Shown: piece by piece, positions 56,546 to 64,000 of the stretch
How positions within the stretch are numbered: the stretch's first letter is position 1
How the letters are laid out: every line of letters starts with the position of its first letter
NCBI RefSeq assembly: GCF_037126465.1
Contig: NC_088201.1
Coordinates: forward strand, 136,366,052 to 136,430,051
DNA length: 64,000 nt
Source of the DNA: Ornithodoros turicata
Lineage: Eukaryota > Arthropoda > Arachnida > Ixodida > Argasidae
Direction of reading: 5' to 3'
Program-made: the position numbers and the translations under genes
Notes under the pieces: model-generated
What the model saw: the letters and a program-made list of their open reading frames with translations, nothing else
Told to the model about the DNA's origin: nothing
Databases searched by the model: none

Positions 56546-58483
56546 GCAACTGCAATAGTCGAAATCAAATAGTCGTAGTCAAAAAAAAAAGAAAAGGAAA
56601 TTCTGCTTTAGCCCTGCCTGCTTGATTTTCGCAAAGTGGGTGCCAAATGTGTGTCTAGAGGTGGATGTGTCCCTCCCTTCATTTGTTTTGCCATCTTTGT
56701 GATAAGACGGTTGTCACCAGCACTGAGATAAAACCGGTGCGGGGGAAGTTTTACTGGGGGGGTGGGGGGAACGGACATTTTACTAATTTTTTCCGTCCAC
56801 TTCGGTTGCGATACTCTGCACAGTTTTTGTTGGGTCCGTAAATAAATAAACAAGTTGAATCAGGTCGTTTTGAGGACAGCTTCCATATTCCAAGCGTTCA
56901 GCGCAATAAAACATACTGAACAAGCAAAATCAGCACACAGTGTGCCAAATTCAGAACTTTTTCCCTTAACTACGGTTGGCTAAAATTTGCTGATTATATT
57001 TTTATTCAATAGCAATGTACCAATAAATTGCACAGAAAAATATTTTAGGTCGTATGACAAATGGTTTACTTTCTAAAAGAAACTGCGAAGTTGGCCTTTT
57101 GAGCAAATATAGGCAAATTCGGCGTGCAAAAAAGGGCATTGGCGGGCGAGTTACAGATCCGAATTTACCACCGAGGTACTCATCATCATCCTGGCTACTA
57201 CTGAAAGTATCGCCAGGGAGTTTTTTGCTCATCGTGCGTGACGAATTTTTTAAGTTGCCATGGTACGAGAAACATGAAATAGCACGGAACAATGCTGTGT
57301 GAACAATGTGTGTAACACCAGTGTTTTTTTTTTTTCAAGTATTTTTTTAAACTGTTAGAAGAATAGCATCATCAACGACAGACTTTAATCTGTATCAAAC
57401 AACCGAGTTGTAGAGTGGAGGACCTCACAGCATCGTGGCCCCTCTATTTTCTGGGCATACTGCAGACGTTATACAATACTTATGCCCTTATTTCGCCTTT
57501 CTGATGCTACAACTGTGGGTCATTTGAGAAGTACTAATATTTGGTTTCAGGTTTCCTTTTGTGGCCTTTAATTCCCTGGCTTTGCAAACCATTCTTTCCA
57601 GAGCTTCAAAAGTAAATTATTCACTGTATTGACCATGAGGCGGGTGCTAGTGTAAATAATGCAGTCCTTTTAGCAATGGAAACTTCCTCCTCATATATTT
57701 TCTCGAATTTGTGCAGGAGCTTCTCATAATCATTTGCCAGGACTCCTTTGTCATCTGTGTCTGTGGCAACTGGTACCTCCAGCCCAATCCCTTTGGCCAT
57801 GATAGACCCTGCACACGTTAGAAACCTCATCAACATTTTTCTTGCGTACATTTGCCTTCGGGCCATCGGTCTTCTCTTCCCTCTTAGTGTATGTACTTCT
57901 TGTACGTGAAGTAAAATTTTCAGCTGTGTTTGAGACTTCATGTTGTGTCTGTCCCTCCGTGTTCCCTAGTCTCGGAGGTTTTACATTATGTATTTGTCAT
58001 ATGACCTAAACTATTTTTTTGTGCAATGTATTGGTACTTTACTCTAAGATAAAAATATAATTAGCCGATTTTAGCAAACAGTTGCAAAGGAAAAAAAATT
58101 CAGAACTTCGCACAATGTGCGCTGCCTTTGCTTGTCCTGTATGTTTTAATGCACTTGTCGCAAAGTACGGAAGCTGTCAGAGATGAAACTATCTTTCCTC
58201 AAAACGACCTATTTCGAATTTTTTATTTATTTATAGCCGTATTCCCTCCACAAGCGCCAAATTGTGCATTTGTTTATGACCCGGAGCAAACATTCGATCC
58301 CGCCCTACAGCCGTTCTACACTGCGTTGGGACAGTATATATTTTTTTTCTGGTGCATGCTTCCACATGTCCCAATATCATAAATTTTTTCTCAGAAATCG
58401 ACATTGGTCGAGCAACATCACTGGGATGTTTGTGCTGGAATGACTCAGAATTTTTTATCACGTTAGGTAAAACACCGTGTATA
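56546..58483. other. Gene-free stretch, possibly a longer member of the copy A/B repeat
   Basis: It starts (56,806) with GCGATACTCTGCACAGTTTT and ends (58,483) with TTAGGTAAAACACCGTGTAT, the two outer parts of copy A in the same order but 1.6 kb apart. The interior contains a minus-strand 106-codon frame (57941-57621) with VPVATDTDDKGVLANDYEKL, unrecognised. Confidence 0.35.
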
Positions 58484-58736
58484 ACGATGAAAGATGAAAG
58501 TCACTGAAAAGGTTAGCGAGCTGTAGGACTCGAACCCACATCTTCTGGATTGCCAGTCCAGTGCTCTACCAATAGCGGCAATCCAGAAGATGTGGGTTCG
58601 AGTCCTACAGCTGGCTAACCTTTCAGTGACTTTCATTGTTAATTCTTAGGCAATTTGAGGCCTTGTATGTATTTGTCCTTTCTATGTTGTTCCAGCCTCA
58701 TCAGTTCTCACACCCTGTATAGTCTGCTGGCGCAGA
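58484..58736 (-). repeat. tRNA-derived SINE with an inverted self-copy
   Basis: Same family as 20.37-20.60 kb. The B-box half (GGACTCGAACCCACATCTTC on the plus strand) at 58,493-58,554 recurs inverted at 58,577-58,636 around a 22-base loop. The outer flanks still match the 20.4-kb copy (GTTGTTCCAGCC, TCAGTTCT, GCTGGCGCA). The A-box half is therefore replaced by a mirror copy of the B-box half. Confidence 0.8.
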
Positions 58737-59138
58737 ACATACCATCAAGGTCCAGCATTCAGATTAGTTTGAATGTGTCTTCTATGTCAATGTTCCAAAG
58801 AAATCGTGTCTGCACAAAAGACGGGGTAGCTTGTTCCTCACAGGCCTTCCCGTATATTAGCGTTCTTCGATTTGCGAAAAAGTGCAAGACAGTGTAAAGG
58901 TGTGAAAACGAAGTGCACAACAGGCGCTGATCTTGTGAAAAGTACACTAAGCAGGATATGTATGCTAGCCATGGTACCACCTCTTCCTTATCGGAAGCCT
59001 GTGCAGCATCAGGCACCCCCGCACTGTCAATCATAATGTCTCGAATTTTAGGGGCATTTCTCTTTCTTTTGCCCTAGAATTGAAGATTAATGATCGATTG
59101 AGTTACCAAAGTACGCGCGCTGTATACCGCTTACTCAC
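58737..59138. other. Presumed intron of the THAP gene
   Basis: Downstream of the THAP donor; no exon recognised. Confidence 0.4.
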
Positions 59139-59515
59139 CTGTCTCCGGAGGTGCTGGGGAAAAGCAGGGAAAACAGTTGGCACGCTTCCTGGAAGAAGCC
59201 GCGTTGTCTGACCCGTCTTATCAAAGCATTCCGGTGCGAAATGTACCGAGCACAAGCGATCACCATCTTTCGGTTGCCAGCCTTCACGTCGTACAGCTCG
59301 TTCCCACATGCGTCGTACCTCCACATTTTTTGGAAACCTGTTAATTAGTGAGCGGAGACTAAGGGGCGCCCAACAACCAGCCGAACAGCTCAAGTGCTGG
59401 GCGGCGGGAAACATGGATTTTGCTAACCATTCCGGTGCACTTACAAATGAAAGGTGATTCCTGGGGTTTTCTTCACACGGTTCGTGCATCCGTACGCTGT
59501 ACACGAGCCAACCAT
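59139..59515 (-). CDS. THAP-domain gene, first two exons (partial)
   Basis: Exon 1 (59515-59445) starts at an AGCATGG context and ends at a GTAAGT donor. Exon 2 (59337-59139) starts after TTAACAG and ends at CAG|GTGAGT. Together they encode exactly 90 aa: MVGSCTAYGCTNRVKKTPGI, then TFHLFPKNVEVRRMWERAVR. All THAP marks are present: C5/C10, P26, W35, C53/H56 (LCSVHF) and SVPTVF at 75-80. THAP is a zinc-dependent DNA-binding domain usually at the N-terminus. The frame is open at the last donor (phase 0), so further exons lie to the left. The nearest candidate, the exon at 49.1 kb of the zinc-finger gene, is phase 1 and cannot be joined directly. It may be an independent THAP gene or, with an unseen exon, a THAP-C2H2 fusion. 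Confidence 0.8.
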
Positions 59516-60649
59516 GCTTGCAATTCGGCAGCACGGCTCCACCTCGACGTTTCGCCCCTGGCAAGATGGCGTCGTGTTTGGTCCAGTCAGTGGTTCAGTC
59601 CCTTCGCTTCATTGGCTTCAGGCGCGCTCCATTGTGTCGATGATAAAACATCACAAAAAAGAAAAAGGAAGGAAGACCGCTACCGCTATTCACAAGTCTG
59701 CTCGATGGTGCACGAAACGTTGCACAGATGTTGGAGACTGTCCAGCATTTTTGTGAACTCGTGCTACACAATACACAATCGCTGCACCTTTTACAATCAA
59801 ATGGCAGAGTGTGCAAAGGGCAAAGGCTGAATCGAATTAATGGGGGAACTCGTATGGTTCGTACGTTTCCGCGACTTCATTATGTGTTAGATCTATTATC
59901 ATATTTTAATTTTACACTCAGCTCCATCCAACGACATCGCCACCGTGCTGGGCCTCGTTATTTGTTATCCCCGTGCTCACTTGTATGTAAACAAAGTTCG
60001 GCGTTTGATCAGCTTTGACGTTTGAATGCGAGAAAAAAAGCTTTACGTGCTCAGGTAATACAAGTACAATGTCAGTTTTGCAGGAGCCGCTGATATTTTG
60101 CGACAGATACCGTTATCTTTGGCGAAATATCACTAGCCTGTACTGGATTATAATTATTCCTGTATTTTAATTATTCCTGCACTGGATCTATGGATTTGCG
60201 ACTTATGTTGCTTGGTATTTCTGTGCTGTAGGATTGTCCAGCAAGAGGAACAAGAAGCACCTAGAACGGTACCTCAAGGCGCAGACATAGGGTGCAAGAC
60301 CCCACGATAATGAAAATTAAGGAAGGCTTCAGCTGCAGAAAACAGTAAGTTTTGCCCACTGGCATAGTACAGTATACAGAAAAAACTGTTAAAGAACAGC
60401 CCAGCTGCCGGCCAGGCTTTATGACAACCCAGAGATAGTAATGTAGAAAAAACCTCGGGGTTCTTTGTCATGTTTTTTTTCTTGGAATATTGCATAAAAT
60501 TTCATTTTAACAGACCGATATTACAGGCAGCGTTGTTTTACACGTGGAACTGAACTCAGTATGCCGTATATCACCGTGCTTGATTGATTACGTTTTTTGC
60601 TTGGAAGATGTGCACGTTAGGAATGTAATGTACTTTGTGGTACGTTGGG
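59516..60649. other. Upstream region of the THAP gene
   Basis: Probable promoter/5' UTR region on the minus strand; no TATA box or other feature could be assigned with confidence. Confidence 0.35.
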
Positions 60650-62640
60650 AGATGGACATTAGAACTCTGCATGGGCCGGCATTACTGCCCTACGGCCCTG
60701 GTGTAGTAGACTGTCGAAGATGACCGTGCCCTACGTGGTTCAGCTGTTCGACTGACGATAGTTAGTTCGTCTATGACGAGCTTCAGCCAAGTAAAGACAT
60801 TTGTTCTTTGACTCCGCCCGGTCTTGGTGCAGTACTACAATTGGCAACGAGGGATTATCTTCTGCCAAGGGCATGTCTACAGGCTCAGCAGCGGAACACG
60901 CTGGCTCATCTGTGGGCAACCAGCAGTCTTCTCAAGGTGCAGCAGTTCTTCGCTTCTAAAGGCCCCAGATCTTCGATCCAGAGAAGGATGTGTGGAAGTT
61001 TTATTGTGCTAGGTTCAGAGCTGCCTTTGCAAGTTGCACGGGTCACCTCTGAAATTGACACGCGCAGCTTACTCATTGCCTCTTTGGATGTAGCAGTTTT
61101 TAAGCGATTGTACCACTTGGTACAACCAAGAGTCATTTCGGACGTTTCAGTTGAAGACTTGTTTACGGCTCTAGATGAGCATTTTGTCCCAAAGAGATTC
61201 AAAGAATTCGAAAGGACGAAACTTGCCCCACTCGGTACAAAGAGCGCGAATCCGTGAAAGATTTCGTCAGCCGTATACGTAGCATTGCGGCAACTTTTAC
61301 GGGACAGAAGCTGACTTGCGACGTGCCTGCTCCTTACTTACCACTTTCATTGTCGCTCTTCGAGATCAGCACATTCGTGCGAAGCTGAAGCTAGAGAGGA
61401 ATCTCACCATGGAAATTGCTCGACGGCTTGCAGAAAGCTCCCTTGCTGCTAAAGCTGGATCTCGTCACTTAGACGGTGGTTGGGAAAATTTTGCAGAAGA
61501 CAAAAGCTGGAAACAAGTGTTTCCGTTGCAGAAATCACAACCAGGATGAAATTAATTGTTGTTTCCACAATGAGTCATGCCACAAATGTGGAAAGCGTAA
61601 AGTTGCAAACATTGGTTCTGAAGAAGTTTCAGTCCCAAGTCCTTGATGTCTTGCATTCAGGTCACATCGGCTAGAGTAAGATGAAAAAGCTGGCTAGGTC
61701 CTATGTGTGGTGGCCCAAGACAAAGATATGGAGACACTTTGCTGAAGTTGTGACTGCTGTGCAGAATTCAGGAAACAAACACTGCCTGCTGCCCTGCGGT
61801 GGGAATCTTCTAATGCACTGTGGATTTGCATTCGCTGTAACTTCGCAGAATTCCACAATCAACATTATTTAATAATTGTTGATGCGTACAGCAAATGGCC
61901 AGTGGTTGCTTTGATGTCATCAACATCTGCCCTGCTAGAACCGCGCCGTTGCATAACATCTTAATTCGCCATGGACATCCCAAGCAACTTATGATCGACA
62001 ATGGGCCCCAGTTCATCGGCCAAGTTTTAAAGGAGCTCTTGCAACAGCATGGCATTCAGCACATCCTCGCTTCACTGTACCACGCGAAGTACAATGACCA
62101 ACCCGAAAACTCTGTGTGAACTTTTAAGAGTGCACCGCGGAGAGGAAGAACCCAGAAGAAGGCAATACTGAGTTTCCTCCTACGGTATCGCATCACTCCA
62201 CACGTAACTAAGGGAAAGTCTCCATGCATGATCCTTGTAAAGCAGGCAGTTCAGGTCAGTCCTTGATCTCCTCAGACCCGACCTGGACAACCACCCAACA
62301 CGATCTAGCTCGGAACGGTGGGGGCTAGGGGCAAGCAGGAGAAGGGCTATGACCGTAAGTCACGGCCACGCAGCTTTTGCTGTCGGAGGCACCCGTATGG
62401 ACAGCGGATTCCTTTTAACGAGCACTATTGGATAAAAGGAAACGCAGCCCGGAGAATTGGCACGGCTATTTACGCACTTCGATCAGCTGACAGTCGTCTA
62501 CATAGTGTTCACGCTGACCACGTGAAGATCAGGGTTGCGACAGGTTCATCTCAGGCACAGTCATCTCCGGTCAACGGTCCTCTGTCGTGGCTGGAAGCAG
62601 AAGACACGACAGCCTCGTCAAAACAGCAAATCTAAGTCTG
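60650..62640 (+). pseudogene. Gypsy retrotransposon relic, RT region deleted
   Basis: A 5' LTR-like region ends at ~60,840 (AGTACTACA) followed by TTGGCAACGAGG, a primer-binding-site-like sequence. Gag fragments follow in several frames: FDPEKDVWKFYCARFRAAFA, KDFVSRIRSIAATFTGQKL, and IRAKLKLERNLTMEIARRLA. A zinc-knuckle trace (CHKCGK) lies near 61,575. The sequence then jumps to integrase: HSGHIG and KMKKLARSYVWWPKTK (61,660-61,720), YLIIVDAYSKWPVVALM with the first Asp, and LMIDNGPQFIGQVLKELLQQ with the second. The third acidic residue region (QPENS) is followed by a stop. Protease, RT and RNase H are missing, as is a recognisable 3' LTR. Dead. Confidence 0.75.
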
Positions 62641-62731
62641 TGCAGCTGATAGTGAAGACTGTTTTGAAATTGTTAAGTGTAGAGACATTTGTTAGTAAGG
62701 AGCAGAAATGATGGTATGAAGAAATAAGCAT

Positions 62732-63482
62732 TACAGTCAACCCTCGATTTTTGAACCTTCGATTTATGAATTCCCTCGTTTTATGAACACTAGAACGAGG
62801 AACCAAACTTTTTACATGCATTTTTCCCTCGTTTCATGAACCTCGATATTCAAATAATGAATGGAATTTCTGGGAACCAACTAGGAGTTGCCCAGCATTT
62901 TTGCCCTCAATTTATGAACGGGTCGTTCCGAGGCCAATAAAAACCTTCAAAGGGATTATTCGTGGTCTTATGAATGACGCCTGAGCAGACAAAACGTTTT
63001 CCAGGTATTGCACCCTCGGTTCTTAACCCCTCGAAATCTGAACAACAAACGGGTTTTTGCAGAAGTATTCCTGACCTCAATTCATGAATAAGGTGTCCGC
63101 TGTCACCCGGAGATTAATAAACTTAAGTTAAACCCCAGAGGAAATCCGAGACCAGTTGAGTGCGAATGTGCTGACATCTCCTCTTTCCAAGATTGACACA
63201 GGGGAAGGCATGGTCCAAAGCAAAATTAAACTATTTAGTATTGCATAATAAACAGAGTGTGAATGCGCTAACATCTGTGCTTTGTGAGATTGATACAGCA
63301 GAAGGCATGGTCGAAATCAAAATTACACAATATATTACATTATAAACGCAATACCAACTCGGAAATACTGTTCCATTTGCTCGACAGTACTCACTTAACG
63401 GAAATTTCGATTTATGAATCCCTCGATTTATGAACGATTTTTCGGGGAACCGAGGGTGTTCATAAATCGAGGGTTGACTGTA
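62732..63482. mobile_element. Tigger/pogo-like MITE, copy 2 (747 bp)
   Basis: Same family and orientation as 50.3 kb: CAGTCAACCCTCGATTTTTG at the left, the inverse at the right, TA flanks. It is ~200 bp longer; the extra interior (about 63,060-63,330) is absent from copy 1. No transposase. It inserted immediately after the Gypsy relic. Confidence 0.88.
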
Positions 63483-64000
63483 TATCCATTCAGTTTCTTA
63501 TAGTATGGAGCTCCTCCACCAGTTCGCCTGCACTCGTGCTATTTTATCAGATCCGTACATGGATGTTATCGCAGAAATTTTGTAATGCGGAGGACAGAGT
63601 GATAAAGCCAGACCTTACAGCATTCAAAATACTCTGTGTTCATGTAGGCACGTATGCGGTTCGAGTGTAAAAATGTTTCTGATTATGTAAGTGTAGTGTA
63701 TCGCTACAGAAGGACGACGCGACTCGTGTGGCAGAGCAACAAAGACTGAATGATTTAATTCACGTGCCACCGCGCACTAGCGGTTGGCGCTTGTAGCTTT
63801 CAACGTCGTCTTCGGACGCACCACATGAGAGTATTGTGATTGGGTGAGTGTTGCTAAAAATGTTGAGAAAGTTCTTCTTGTCTGTGTGTACACAGCGATG
63901 CCTGGTGCTTCGGTTGCGTAATAGTACATACTTGGTTAAGAACAACGTTAATTGCTAGCTGAGTCAAAAGTAGAGCTACATCCATAAATGAAACCCTGCA
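63483..64000. other. No recognised feature
   Basis: No domain-bearing ORF or repeat match. Confidence 0.4.

Noticed and set aside
49159..59139. Direct splice of THAP exon 2 to the 49.1-kb exon
   Set aside because: Phase 0 donor and phase 1 acceptor; the joined frame meets TGA after four codons.

Overview
The window is eukaryotic, repeat-rich arthropod DNA, most likely from a chelicerate such as an ixodid tick. The reasons are intron-bearing genes with GT..AG sites and AATAAA signals, several tRNA-derived SINE families resembling tick SINEs, and a mixture of Penelope-like, BEL/Pao, Gypsy, I-type and CR1-type retroelements with many hAT, pogo/Tigger, PIF/Harbinger and TTAA-specific MITEs. The tick assignment is inference; the repeat types and splice signals are read directly. 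No bacterial signal (operons, Shine-Dalgarno sites, CRISPR) was seen.

Layout. 0-3 kb: a decayed LINE 3' end, then a three-exon gene for a small secreted protein (1641-2940, +). 3.3-8.6 kb: a foldback element, a hairpin, and a CR1/L2-type LINE with an SGNH-esterase ORF1, bracketed by two ~340-bp direct repeats. 8.6-16.9 kb: a possible 3' exon, CCAGTT/AACTGG palindrome-rich elements, tRNA-derived SINEs, a MITE with a paralogous empty site nearby, and an intronless THAP-domain ORF (14261-14581, -). 17-19 kb: a Penelope-like element (RT plus GIY-YIG, -) ending in inverted repeats. 19-26 kb: SINEs, a long hairpin, a small LTR-type element, a TTAA-flanked MITE and a 5'-truncated I-type LINE with RNase H and a 10-bp target-site duplication. 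27-30 kb: a decayed LINE and a hAT MITE.

30.6-33.5 kb is a satellite array of 256-bp monomers carrying two palindromic insertions; one is only 22 bp long with a perfect 7-bp duplication. Next to it are a 797-bp foldback whose 247-bp arms read as identical, a broken SWIM zinc-finger ORF and a BEL/Pao relic. From 37.3 to 49.1 kb (-) lies a C2H2 zinc-finger gene with at least two coding exons. Its ~10.5-kb intron contains a Harbinger MITE, a hAT MITE and a nearly intact BEL/Pao element with identical 216-bp LTRs, a 5-bp TSD and one apparent frameshift. From 50 to 64 kb there are two Tigger-like MITEs, a second tandem array (5 x 133 bp), two further TIR elements, a SINE with an inverted self-copy, two exons of a THAP domain (59.1-59.5 kb, -), and a Gypsy relic.

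The plausible host genes are the secreted protein, the zinc-finger gene and the THAP exons; the last two lie on the same strand and could belong to one locus, although the reading phase requires at least one unseen exon between them. Everything else is mobile or repetitive DNA. A recurring theme is inverted duplication: at least seven palindromes or foldbacks of 22 to ~800 bp, several with very short loops.
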